64,000 nucleotides of DNA from Sedimenticola selenatireducens (GTDB lineage Bacteria; Pseudomonadota; Gammaproteobacteria; Chromatiales; Chromatiaceae). Within the stretch, counting starts at the first letter, position 1; each line of letters opens with the position of its first letter. The position numbers and the translations under genes are program-made. Shown in pieces: positions 35,976 to 45,087 of the stretch. Below the pieces are notes generated by a model. It made no database searches and had not been told where the DNA came from. It saw nothing but the letters and a program-made list of their open reading frames with translations. The stretch is taken from positions 1 to 64,000 of the forward strand of contig NZ_VMNH01000023.1 in the NCBI RefSeq assembly GCF_007625115.1. The letters run 5' to 3'.

Positions 35976-38102
35976 TTACCCTAGCGATTCTGATGGCTGG
36001 TCTTCATCCAATTCCTGTTGGCCATGCATGGACTGAAGCTGCTCTTCAATGGTCTCTTCGTCACTCGCCATCACCGGCACGCACAAAAGCCAGACGGTAA
36101 AACAGGAACCCACGCCGACCTCAGATTCGACTGTGATATTTCCACCATAGCGTCTCATCAAGCCATAGCTGACTGATAGACCCAAACCCGTTCCTTCACC
36201 CTGCTGCTTGGTACTGTAAAAGGGATTAAAGATACGACCCATCTCATTATCATCCATGCCTGACCCATTATCCTTTACCTGAAACTGAATACCTTTATCA
36301 CTCCAGTTTCGGCTAAGAATCTGTATCACACCAACGCGGCCTTTTAATGAGTGAATTGCGTTCACCACAAGGTTAACCAGCACCTGCTGCAACTCTTGTT
36401 CATTGATCTCTACCAATCTATCGGCCTGCAAATCAAGTGTAATCTCAAACTCAGACTTTTTACGTAAATGACGCACCAGGGCCAAGGTATGCTCAACCAC
36501 GCTATTCACATCAACATGGGTCAGATAACCTGCATACTCATCAGGCCTGGAGTATTGCAGCAGGTTATTGACAATATCCCTTATTCGATAAATCTGTTCG
36601 ATTACCAGTTTAATTTCATTCTCTACCGGTTGCAGTGCCGCGCCCAGCTCGGCAGTAATGACATCCAGATTACCCAGCATGACCGCCGTCGGATTGTTGA
36701 TTTCATGGGCGACACCAGCCGTTAGCTCACCCAGCGCCGCCAGCTTCTCTGCAATAACCAGTTGCTGGCGAGTTTCACGCAACGCCCGAATGGTCCGTTG
36801 CAGATCCTGGTTTTTACTTTGCAATTCAGCGGTACGTTCTTTGACTTTATCTTCCAATTGATCAGCCCAGGCCTGAATCTGCTGATTCCGCTCAGCCAAC
36901 AGATCCAGCATCGCATCAAACTCACGGGCCAACTCACCAATCTCATCCCTGGACGCGACAGAACCTATACGCCGCGCCTCACCTTCCCGGGTAGCCCTGA
37001 CCACCCGACTCATAGTCTCCAGTGGTTTGAAGATAGACTTGGCGCCCAAAACCGCCAACAGTGAGGAGATGCCCATCAGAATCAAAAACAGTAACACCAA
37101 TATGGCAAGCGCCTTCCAAAGCTCATTACGAAATGGCTTTTCCAGGAATCCGGCGTAGAGCATACCGATACGCTTTCCATGAACATCAATAATCGGCTCA
37201 TAGGCTGACAGGTACCAGTCATTCACCACAAAGGCACTGTCTATCCAGACCTCGCCCTCATCCAGTACCTTACTGCGCACTTCATTCGACACCCGGGTGC
37301 CGAGCGCCCGCTCTCCCGGCCTTAATGGGACATTGGTGGTAATACGCACATCGTCAATAAAGACCGTTACCGTTCCAATACTGCCCTCAGGCAAACTGCC
37401 TGGGCCGTACACCAGGTCACTGATGGTATCGACAAAACTGAAGTTATCATTAAGTGAAACCCCCCCATCGACTACGGCAACCACCTTTCCACTGAGATCG
37501 CGCACCGGATGTATGGCGCGAATCATCATCGCCCGATCCTCAATTGTTCGTTTGGTAGGTCGTGCCTTCTGGGTAGGGATCAAGGGCAGGTGATACTGTT
37601 GCGCAAGGTCTGCTGAAAGTAATTTGAGATCAGCCTGACTGAAAATTTCGACACCAACCCTGGGCTCGCCCTGGAGAGCCGCATCCAACGAAGGGGACGG
37701 GATATGTGTTGATTGCTCAGCAGATCGTGCCTGAACATCTTGCCCATGCTGGTCGAGCAATCGAAGATAACTAAAGCCTGACCCCGTCTTGAGGCTGAGT
37801 AACTGTGCTTCTATTGACGCATAATCCTGTTCTTCCAGAGCAGTGCGAAAGGCATAGGATTCAGTCAGATTCCCAACCTGCCCCAGATAATCCTGGCGCA
37901 TGCGCCGAAAAATATCATGCGAGACAGAAAGGTCTGTATTGACCTTTAGGTAGAGTTGATCGTAAGTGGCATTGGCCCCCCAGTAGATTGCCAATACCAG
38001 TGCAATCGGCATGATCAGTACAATTGGGAAGAGCACCAGGGTCAGTAGCTTGTAACGCAATGACCCATTGATCTGCTTAAAAATTTGCTGGAGAAGGCTC
38101 AC
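35976..38102 (-). CDS. Cache-domain sensor histidine kinase, partner of the sigma-54 regulator
   Basis: 708 residues. Two membrane helices (about 17-42 and 330-352) enclose a periplasmic Cache-type domain (about 45-325), a common sensor of small organic acids. HAMP (about 355-407), a coiled coil and a HisKA domain (VAHEINNPTAVMLG, near 472) follow, then an ATPase domain (GTGLGLSVSYGLM). The kinase starts 16 bp after the sigma-54 response regulator gene. It probably senses an external ligand, possibly formate or a related compound, but the ligand is a guess. Confidence 0.87.
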   Translation of the reverse strand: MSLLQQIFKQINGSLRYKLLTLVLFPIVLIMPIALVLAIYWGANATYDQLYLKVNTDLSVSHDIFRRMRQDYLGQVGNLTESYAFRTALEEQDYASIEAQLLSLKTGSGFSYLRLLDQHGQDVQARSAEQSTHIPSPSLDAALQGEPRVGVEIFSQADLKLLSADLAQQYHLPLIPTQKARPTKRTIEDRAMMIRAIHPVRDLSGKVVAVVDGGVSLNDNFSFVDTISDLVYGPGSLPEGSIGTVTVFIDDVRITTNVPLRPGERALGTRVSNEVRSKVLDEGEVWIDSAFVVNDWYLSAYEPIIDVHGKRIGMLYAGFLEKPFRNELWKALAILVLLFLILMGISSLLAVLGAKSIFKPLETMSRVVRATREGEARRIGSVASRDEIGELAREFDAMLDLLAERNQQIQAWADQLEDKVKERTAELQSKNQDLQRTIRALRETRQQLVIAEKLAALGELTAGVAHEINNPTAVMLGNLDVITAELGAALQPVENEIKLVIEQIYRIRDIVNNLLQYSRPDEYAGYLTHVDVNSVVEHTLALVRHLRKKSEFEITLDLQADRLVEINEQELQQVLVNLVVNAIHSLKGRVGVIQILSRNWSDKGIQFQVKDNGSGMDDNEMGRIFNPFYSTKQQGEGTGLGLSVSYGLMRRYGGNITVESEVGVGSCFTVWLLCVPVMASDEETIEEQLQSMHGQQELDEDQPSESLG

Positions 38103-38118
38103 CGTATATTAAGGCCGG

Positions 38119-39483
38119 TTAACACTCTCCCCAGGCCTGTACTTTCCGCTCCAGGGTCTTTCGTGAGATGCCCAATAGTCGCGCTGCCGCCGATTTATTT
38201 CCACCTTCACCTTCCAGTACACGCAGGATGTGATGCTTCTCCACTTGATCCAATTGCAGTGCATCACCTTCACTCTTTGAATCAGCCGGGTCATCTGAAA
38301 GTGAGGGCTTGCTGAGACATTGACTGGGACTGCTGTTAAGCAACAGACAGCGTTCGATGACATTTTTCAGTTCACGAACATTTCCCGGCCAGTCATAGTT
38401 GCGCAGACAGGCCAGATCTGCCTGAGAGAGTTGGGGAGGCTCCACACCCAATTCAGAGGCCAGCGACTTACTGAAATGAGCCGTCAGCTGAGGAATATCT
38501 TCCAATCGCTCCCGCAGTGACGGCATGCGGATTGAGAGGACATTAAGGCGATAATAGAGATCCTCTCTAAACTGACCATTTTTTACCTGCTCACTCAGAT
38601 CCCGATTAGTTGCAGCAATAATCCGCACCGCCACAGGCACCTCTTTATTGGAACCCACCGGGCGAACGGTCCGCTCTTCCAACACCCTCAGAAGATGCGC
38701 CTGCATGGAGAGAGGCATCTCACCAATCTCATCTAGGAAGAGCGTCCCCTCATTGGCATAGGTAAAGAGTCCTTCCCGGGCTTGGTGCGCCCCGGTAAAG
38801 GCGCCCTTAATATGGCCAAACAGTTCACTTTCCAGCAGTTCCGCCGAGATCGCTCCACAGTTGACCGGGACAAAACTACCGACACGACCACTCCATTCAT
38901 GAATCGCACGCGCTGCCAACTCCTTGCCGGTACCCGATTCACCTTCAATCAGCACAGTAGAGGGCATCGGAGCCACTCGCTTGATGACCTGACAGAGATT
39001 CTTAATCAGTTCACACTCACCCACCATGCCAGATTTGTCAAAGATGTGGTCTACCTGTCGACGTAGCACAAAATTTTCCCGCTGCATTTTCTGCCGATCC
39101 ATATAACGCTTAACTGAGGCCATCATCTGCTCCATGCGAAACGGTTTCATTATGAAATCTTCCGCGCCCGCCCGCAGCGCGGCAATAGCCGTCTCCAGAT
39201 CCGCATAAGCGGTCATGAAAATTACTCCTGTAGCAGTCCCCTGCTCCCGCAACTCGGTAACCCATTCAACACCGGTCCGACCAGGCAGGCGTATATCCGC
39301 AATAATGAGATCGAAATAACAGCGTTCATGCAGTATCTCCGCCGCCGCCGCATTTTCTGCAGTCTCAACCAAGCCAAAATACTTCTGCAAGCCTCGCTGT
39401 AAAAAACTACGGATACCCGGCTCATCATCCACAATCAATACCGAGGTCATGCGTGTACTTGACTCAATCTCTTGTTGATCCAT
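38119..39483 (-). CDS. NtrC-family sigma-54 response regulator
   Basis: 454 residues from the ATG at 39483; a GTG at 39507 and an ATG at 39450 are alternatives. A receiver domain (phospho-Asp in LIIADIRLPG) is followed by an AAA+ domain with GESGTGKE (Walker A), GAFTGA (the sigma-54 contact loop) and LFLDEIGEMP (Walker B). A Fis-type helix-turn-helix (NKSAAARLLGISRKTLERK) ends it. The complete GAFTGA means it can activate sigma-54 promoters. It is the nearest enhancer-binding protein to the -24/-12 elements in this window. Confidence 0.92.
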   Translation of the reverse strand: MDQQEIESSTRMTSVLIVDDEPGIRSFLQRGLQKYFGLVETAENAAAAEILHERCYFDLIIADIRLPGRTGVEWVTELREQGTATGVIFMTAYADLETAIAALRAGAEDFIMKPFRMEQMMASVKRYMDRQKMQRENFVLRRQVDHIFDKSGMVGECELIKNLCQVIKRVAPMPSTVLIEGESGTGKELAARAIHEWSGRVGSFVPVNCGAISAELLESELFGHIKGAFTGAHQAREGLFTYANEGTLFLDEIGEMPLSMQAHLLRVLEERTVRPVGSNKEVPVAVRIIAATNRDLSEQVKNGQFREDLYYRLNVLSIRMPSLRERLEDIPQLTAHFSKSLASELGVEPPQLSQADLACLRNYDWPGNVRELKNVIERCLLLNSSPSQCLSKPSLSDDPADSKSEGDALQLDQVEKHHILRVLEGEGGNKSAAARLLGISRKTLERKVQAWGEC

Positions 39484-39677
39484 TACCTGCTCTGCCACAG
39501 AAATCACCCTTGGTTGATTTACAATTATTGTCTTCAGCGCGCGTCACCATGACAGCCGCTTTATTTCTACCCGAAAATAATCATTCATTCAGCCCTGATG
39601 CATGGCACCTGACCTGAACACTGATCCTGCATATAACCAGTATGGGACATTTTGACCCGATTTCCAGTCAAACCCTT

Positions 39678-39772
39678 GAGACAATTTGGTGTGAAATGGC
39701 TCATCTACTTGACTAAAAAATAGACCCTACACGCCAAAACATCCCAGATTCACCCATAAATCTCAGACAAAT
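39678..39772. promoter_or_regulatory. Candidate enhancer sites upstream of mobB
   Basis: GAGACAATTTG (39678-39688) is identical to 11 bases of the palindrome between fdh and moaA; AGACAAAT (39765-39772) is a further half-site. They lie about 170 and 85 bp upstream of the sigma-54 promoter at 39852. Between them CTACTTGACTAAAA (39705-39718) matches 13 of 14 bases of the IscR-like site before norE, but its second half is out of phase. No gene is visible between 39508 and 39956. Confidence 0.4.
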
Positions 39773-39851
39773 CACCCCTTTTAACGACTTTATTCTTATT
39801 TAACGCAAAGAATCGGAAGGCAATAATCGAACCAAATCCATTCCAATCAAT

Positions 39852-39867
39852 TGGCACTCTTATTGCT
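39852..39867 (+). promoter_or_regulatory. Sigma-54 promoter of mobB
   Basis: TGGCACTCTTATTGCT matches the sigma-54 consensus TGGCACG-N4-TTGCW at all fixed positions but one. The ATG of mobB is 89 bp downstream, and the divergent sigma-54 response regulator starts about 370 bp upstream. Confidence 0.7.
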
Positions 39868-39956
39868 GCCTTGATTTACCAACGGTGTAGCACTGATACC
39901 GAATCATCAGAACTTCGGATCAATTAACGCCCTTTACTGCCACTGGAGGCTGATAC

Positions 39957-40535
39957 ATGATCTCGTTCCCGTTACCACTCATAGGTTTTAGTGCATTCAG
40001 TGGCACCGGGAAAACTACCTTGTTAGCACAGCTGCTGCCACTGCTCAAAGAACAGGGATTGCGTGTTGGCGCGGTTAAACATGCCCACCACAAATTTGAG
40101 ATAGACCATCCAACCAAAGACAGCTATCGCCTGCGTAAAGCGGGGGCTGACCAGATGCTGGTGGCATCCCGCAATTGCATCGCCCTGATTACTGAACGGG
40201 AAGATCAACGAGCCGAACCTGAGTTGGGCGATCTACTGCAGGCACTGGATACCCGGACACTCGACTTGGTGCTTGTGGAGGGTTTTAAGCGGGAACAGTT
40301 CCCCAAGATCGAACTGCACAGACCCTCGCTCGGCAAACCACTGCTCTATCCGAATGACCCGAACATCATTGCCATCGCAACAGATGAGCGGCTCTCTACG
40401 ACACCCTGCCATATCCCTGTACTCGATCTGAATAATCCATCCGCTATGGTCGACTTTCTGCTCAGCCATCTCTTCCATTCTGAAAAACAGCCCGTTCGGC
40501 AGTATCCTCTCCAGGGACAGCAACGCTTTCAATAA
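39957..40535 (+). CDS. mobB: MobB, molybdopterin-guanine dinucleotide synthesis GTP-binding protein
   Basis: 192 residues. A P-loop GFSAFSGTGKTT near residues 10-21, then KHAHHKFEID and the LVEGFKREQFPKIEL stretch near 107 are all typical of MobB. It assists MobA in forming the bis-MGD cofactor used by DMSO reductase family enzymes such as the formate dehydrogenase of this window. It stands alone, with its own strong sigma-54 promoter and GGAGG before the ATG; pdsR follows after 127 bp. Confidence 0.92.
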   Translation: MISFPLPLIGFSAFSGTGKTTLLAQLLPLLKEQGLRVGAVKHAHHKFEIDHPTKDSYRLRKAGADQMLVASRNCIALITEREDQRAEPELGDLLQALDTRTLDLVLVEGFKREQFPKIELHRPSLGKPLLYPNDPNIIAIATDERLSTTPCHIPVLDLNNPSAMVDFLLSHLFHSEKQPVRQYPLQGQQRFQ

Positions 40536-40662
40536 GGGGGATGTGTCGCTCTCTGCTGGCATGCAGTTCCGGTGTTTTTGTGCGTTCTATTTCATGTTAA
40601 AGGTTTTATTTCGCCTGGGTTTTTGGTGTAGAGTGTGCGCAATCAAACCGGCCTGAAGCCTA

Positions 40663-41376
40663 ATGAAAAAACAGATAGCCATTGTTGAGGATGAACCCGC
40701 TATTCGGGAAAACTATGTCGACCTACTGAACCGGCAAGGCTATCAGGTCAGTGGTTATGCCTCCCGGACAGAGGCAATCACCGCCTTTCGCAAGCAGTTA
40801 CCTGATCTGGCCATCCTGGATATCGGCCTGAATGATGAGATGGAGGGTGGATTTGAGCTCTGCCGTGAGCTCCGCTCCCTCTCCACGACGCTACCGATAA
40901 TCTTCCTCACCGCCAGGGACAGCGAACTGGATACCGTTTCAGGATTGCGATTGGGTGCAGACGACTATCTCACCAAAGACATCACCCTGGCCCATCTCGC
41001 CGCACGCATTTCTGCCCTATTCCGTCGTATGGACGCGTTGAAACAGCCGATCCAGAAAGAGCAGGTCATTGAACGCGGCGGGCTCAAGCTTGACCTGGAT
41101 CGATTTCAGGTGACTTGGGAGGAGACACCCATTGACCTGACACTCACCGAATTCTGGTTTGTCCACGCACTCTGCATCCACCCCGGCCACGTCCGAAGTC
41201 GCGATCAACTGATGGACGCTGCCAATATCCTGGTGGATGCCACCAGCATCAGCACCCATATCAAACGCATCCGGCGCAAGTTTGAAGAGATTGACCGTCA
41301 CTTCAACGCCATTGAAACTGTCTATGGCATAGGCTATCGCTGGAACATGGCAGCGCCAGTTCTCAGCAAAGAATGA
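40663..41376 (+). CDS. pdsR: PdsR, response regulator of the dedicated sortase system
   Basis: 237 residues: an OmpR-type receiver domain (phospho-Asp in LAILDIGLND near 53; TARDSE) and a winged-helix DNA-binding domain (about 130-230; ISTHIKRIRRKF). It overlaps the kinase gene pdsS by ATGA. The naming follows the proteobacterial dedicated sortase system, whose target, sortase and PdsO genes lie about 6 kb away. Confidence 0.82.
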   Translation: MKKQIAIVEDEPAIRENYVDLLNRQGYQVSGYASRTEAITAFRKQLPDLAILDIGLNDEMEGGFELCRELRSLSTTLPIIFLTARDSELDTVSGLRLGADDYLTKDITLAHLAARISALFRRMDALKQPIQKEQVIERGGLKLDLDRFQVTWEETPIDLTLTEFWFVHALCIHPGHVRSRDQLMDAANILVDATSISTHIKRIRRKFEEIDRHFNAIETVYGIGYRWNMAAPVLSKE

Positions 41377-43502
41377 ATCATCAACGCAGTTTTTTTCGCA
41401 GCATCCGTTTCAAACTGCTGTTGGTATCCTTGACATTATTGGCCATCCCATGGGCAGGCTACCGTTACATCCAGGAGACCGAACGATTTCTCCGTCAGAC
41501 CCAGGAAACCATGCTACTCGGCACGGCACAAGCGGTCGCAGCCATACTGCATAACAGCCCAACGCTCCTCACTACATCGAACGATAGAAAGGATGATTCA
41601 GACGAGCCGCTCATCTATCTCAACCCACTCACTCAATCCATACAACTGGATGGCTATAGTGAAGACTGGCTGCCCTACCTGGGAAACATTGAACGCTATC
41701 CAGAGCAGGGGGAGTGGCAGTTTGAAAGCATCCTTGGGGAGTACGGCAGCCATCTCTACCTGTTCATCCGGATAAAGGATGACCGGGTGTTGCACCTGCC
41801 CCCTGGTGCAACTCGAATGGATCTCGGCGACTCTGTGCGGATCAGCATTCAGCAGGCGAGTGGACAGCAAGTGGATTATCGCATTGCCACGACGGCGCCG
41901 GGTTGGGTCACTGCCCAGCAGATGCCTACCCGTAAAAATGATCCCTACCCCGTGCGCAGAGAAGATAGAATTCAGGGTGAATGGCAAACATCCGAACACG
42001 GTTATACGCTGGAACTGCGAATTCCTCAGTATCTCGTGGGTGACCGCATCGCCCTAAGCGTATCCGATCTGGATGATCCCACTAAACCTGAAACGGCAAA
42101 GTTCATATCAACGGTATCGGACGGGAGTCAACCCCTGCTGGGGCGTATCATCCGGCCCGATCCAGAGATAGGCCGTATGATCGGCGGACTACAGCATGAA
42201 AATGCGCGTATCTGGGTGCTCAATCGGCAGCAATTGGTATTGGCCAGGAGGGGGCGACTACAGCCAGTAGACGATGCCATAACCGCGGAGGATATGCCGT
42301 TGCCCTCACCGCTACAACCCTTGCTGCGACTCATACTGGACCAACCCAGTCATCACTTTGAAGATGAGTTCAGTCGCAGCGCCCGCTTAAAAGGTGGCGA
42401 AATCGAAGCCGCACTCTCGGGACAACCTCAAACACGTCGACGACACACACCGGACGAAAAGGCCGTCATACTCTCGGCGGCCTGGCCTATCGAGTCAGAT
42501 CATGGCGTCGTCGGTGCAGTGCTGGTTGAGCAGAGCACCAATGAGATATTAACCCTGCAGAACCAGGCGCTGGAGAAGATCACCGGCATTACGCTGATGT
42601 TGTTTCTCTTCACCGGGTTGGCGATTCTTGGTTTTGCCACACTGCTGACCCGACGCATTCGACATCTTAGCAGCCACATAGAGGCCGCTGTCACGCCTGA
42701 CGGACGCATCCAGGGAAGACTGAAGCCAGACCAGGCAGAAGATGAGATTGGCGATCTCAGCCGGAGCTTCTCCAGCGTGCTCAATAGGCTGTCTGAATAC
42801 AATCGCTACCTGGAGGCAATGGCATCACGACTCGCCCATGAGTTCAGAACGCCGCTGACGATCGTCAAATCCTCTCTTGAAAACCTGAACGATAATAGTG
42901 ATCCTGAGGCCCAATCTCGCTATATACAGCGTGCAGAAGAAGGCGTCAGTCGATTGGGGCTGATATTGCATCGCATGCGTGAAGCGACGCGTCTGGAACA
43001 ACAATTGATACAAACTGAGATCGAAACGTTTGACCTTAATGCCATGCTTGAGATGGCACTGGAGGGCTATCGACAGGCATTCAGTAACGTCACCTTTAAT
43101 CTCAAAGGGCTCGACCGACAACTGTTCATCAAAGGAGCACCCGACTTGATCAGTCAGGCACTGGACAAACTGATCAGTAATGCGGTTGATTTTCATCTTT
43201 ATGAAACAACCATTGAGTTGATACTCACCGAACAAAGCACCAGCTTACTCAGGCTAGCCGTTCGCAACCAGGGCCCCGTACTGCCACCCGGTATGGAGCA
43301 GGAGCTGTTCGCCTCCATGGTCTCCATTCGCGAGAGCAAACAGGGAGAACCCCATCTGGGCCTGGGCCTCTATCTCGTACGCTTAATCAGTGAATTCCAC
43401 GGCGGCCATACTGAAGCCCGCAATCTGCCATCTGGAAAGGGGGTAGAATTCAGCCTGGTACTACCGATTTTAAAAACGGCCCGTCCACACACCGATGGTT
43501 GA
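41373..43502 (+). CDS. pdsS: PdsS, sensor histidine kinase of the dedicated sortase system
   Basis: 709 residues. A membrane helix near 12-30 and a second near 400-422 flank a large extracytoplasmic domain of about 370 residues. HAMP, HisKA (RLAHEFRTPLTIV near 489) and an ATPase domain (HLGLGLYLVRLI) follow. The large outer domain includes a predicted beta-rich carbohydrate-binding-like part (YSEDW ... YLFIRIKDD, about 90-230). It fits PdsS and should phosphorylate PdsR in response to an envelope signal. Confidence 0.82.
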   Translation: MNHQRSFFRSIRFKLLLVSLTLLAIPWAGYRYIQETERFLRQTQETMLLGTAQAVAAILHNSPTLLTTSNDRKDDSDEPLIYLNPLTQSIQLDGYSEDWLPYLGNIERYPEQGEWQFESILGEYGSHLYLFIRIKDDRVLHLPPGATRMDLGDSVRISIQQASGQQVDYRIATTAPGWVTAQQMPTRKNDPYPVRREDRIQGEWQTSEHGYTLELRIPQYLVGDRIALSVSDLDDPTKPETAKFISTVSDGSQPLLGRIIRPDPEIGRMIGGLQHENARIWVLNRQQLVLARRGRLQPVDDAITAEDMPLPSPLQPLLRLILDQPSHHFEDEFSRSARLKGGEIEAALSGQPQTRRRHTPDEKAVILSAAWPIESDHGVVGAVLVEQSTNEILTLQNQALEKITGITLMLFLFTGLAILGFATLLTRRIRHLSSHIEAAVTPDGRIQGRLKPDQAEDEIGDLSRSFSSVLNRLSEYNRYLEAMASRLAHEFRTPLTIVKSSLENLNDNSDPEAQSRYIQRAEEGVSRLGLILHRMREATRLEQQLIQTEIETFDLNAMLEMALEGYRQAFSNVTFNLKGLDRQLFIKGAPDLISQALDKLISNAVDFHLYETTIELILTEQSTSLLRLAVRNQGPVLPPGMEQELFASMVSIRESKQGEPHLGLGLYLVRLISEFHGGHTEARNLPSGKGVEFSLVLPILKTARPHTDG

Positions 43503-43563
43503 GCTATTATCAATAAATGTAGCCATGCATGTCTGCCGTTTAAAATAACCTCAGGAAACTCGC

Positions 43564-44307
43564 ATGACCAGCAGAGTCTACAACAACACCCTATATGGCA
43601 TGACACTCATTTCATTGCTCATCTTTCCAGCTATAAGTTGGGCAGATGATTCCACACCTGAAATTGAATATGCTTATCCAAATCAATCGGTCTGGACTAT
43701 TCGTACCGATGATAAAGGCATTTTAAAGAACCCATTACTTGATTTTGCAGCGACGCTCTTTAGTCAGGCCAACATGAAATGGCACTCCGCCCCTTATCCA
43801 GCAAAAAGACTCTTTAGTAATCTAAAAAATGGCATTTCAAACTTCGCCATACTGGTTCGCGCAAACTCCTTAAAAGAGTGCTGCATCTTTAGCCAGGCAC
43901 CCGTCACCCGTACAGAGTTGCGGGTCTATAGACTCAATAATGCAGCACCCATTCAAAGCATGGATGACTTAAAGGGTAAACGAGTCATCACCATTCTTGG
44001 TTATAGCTACGGCACACTGGGGCGATTCATACGAAACAAAGAGAACAAAATCGAACGCTTCAACGCCCCAAATCATCAGAGCGCCTTCGCGATGCTGGCA
44101 CACAAGCGTGCCGAATACCTGCTCGATTACACGGGCCCCTCTGCGGAGGTCTTAGCCGACAATCCCATTGAGGGTGTGCAAGACCATATACTCTCGCAGC
44201 TGGACGTCTATCTCGTACTGAATAAAAACTACCCTGATGTCCAGAGGGTAATGGATCGACTTGAGACAATCGCACGGGATATCCCACTGGACATCCCCCG
44301 CCGATGA
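43564..44307 (+). CDS. Periplasmic solute-binding protein, family 3-like
   Basis: 247 residues with a signal peptide (about 1-27, ending in SWA). The rest fits a type 2 periplasmic binding fold of the amino-acid (SBP_bac_3) kind, for example DLKGKRVITILGYSYGTLGRF is its central region (positions about 136-156). No transporter subunits of that type adjoin it, so it may be a stand-alone sensor or binding protein. It lies after pdsS and convergent to an ABC exporter. Confidence 0.75.
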   Translation: MTSRVYNNTLYGMTLISLLIFPAISWADDSTPEIEYAYPNQSVWTIRTDDKGILKNPLLDFAATLFSQANMKWHSAPYPAKRLFSNLKNGISNFAILVRANSLKECCIFSQAPVTRTELRVYRLNNAAPIQSMDDLKGKRVITILGYSYGTLGRFIRNKENKIERFNAPNHQSAFAMLAHKRAEYLLDYTGPSAEVLADNPIEGVQDHILSQLDVYLVLNKNYPDVQRVMDRLETIARDIPLDIPRR

Positions 44308-44310
44308 ACC

Positions 44311-45087
44311 TCAGGTCTTGATGCCAATACCCCGACTGAGCAACATCAGGCTAAAGGTTGTAAGCGCAAGTATAAACAACACCACAATCCCTAATGCCGC
44401 GACCATTGATATATCCGACACCCCGAGCAATCCATAGCGAAAGGCATTAACCATGTAGAGGATTGGATTAGCCAGAGACACTTGCTGCCAGAATTCAGGC
44501 AGCATGTTGATTGAGTAAAACACCCCGCCCAGATAGGTGAGTGGCGTCAAAATAAAGGTCGGAACGATAGTAATGTCATCAAAACTATTGGCATAAACAG
44601 CATTGATAAAACCCGCCAGTGAAAAAAGTATTGCGGTCAATACAAATACCATCAGGGTCCAGCCATAACTTTGTACTTGAATATCAGTGAAGAATAACGA
44701 AACAGCTGTAACCGTTACCCCGACCAATACCCCACGTGAGACCCCTCCGGCAACATAGCCCGCAAGAATGATCCAGTTAGGCACGGGAGAGATAATCAAC
44801 TCCTCCACATGATGCTGGTATTTACTGCTGAAGAAAGAGGAGACCACATTGGAGTATGAGTTGGTAATCACCGCCATCAGTATCAGACCCGGGACAATAA
44901 AATCGATATAACTGAAACCATCCATCTCACCTATCCGGGAACCTATCAGATTGCCGAAGATGATGTAATAGAGCGTAGTGGTAATGGCAGGCGGTAATAT
45001 TGTTTGCAACCAGATCCGGGTAAAGCGTAATAACTCTTTGGTAAATATAGTGAGGAAGGCCGTCCAATAGCGGCTATAGCGGGTCAT
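44311..45087 (-). CDS. ABC-2 type transporter permease (YadH-like)
   Basis: 258 residues with six predicted membrane helices and the ABC-2 family signature region (FILTPLTYLGGVFYSINMLP). It overlaps the ATPase gene by 4 bp. With that subunit it forms an exporter; the YadGH pair in E. coli is similar, with no firm substrate. Confidence 0.87.
   Translation of the reverse strand: MTRYSRYWTAFLTIFTKELLRFTRIWLQTILPPAITTTLYYIIFGNLIGSRIGEMDGFSYIDFIVPGLILMAVITNSYSNVVSSFFSSKYQHHVEELIISPVPNWIILAGYVAGGVSRGVLVGVTVTAVSLFFTDIQVQSYGWTLMVFVLTAILFSLAGFINAVYANSFDDITIVPTFILTPLTYLGGVFYSINMLPEFWQQVSLANPILYMVNAFRYGLLGVSDISMVAALGIVVLFILALTTFSLMLLSRGIGIKT

Noticed and set aside
39705-39730. Second IscR-type site before mobB
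   Set aside because: The first half matches the norE site but the second half is shifted by two bases, so it is only a half-site.
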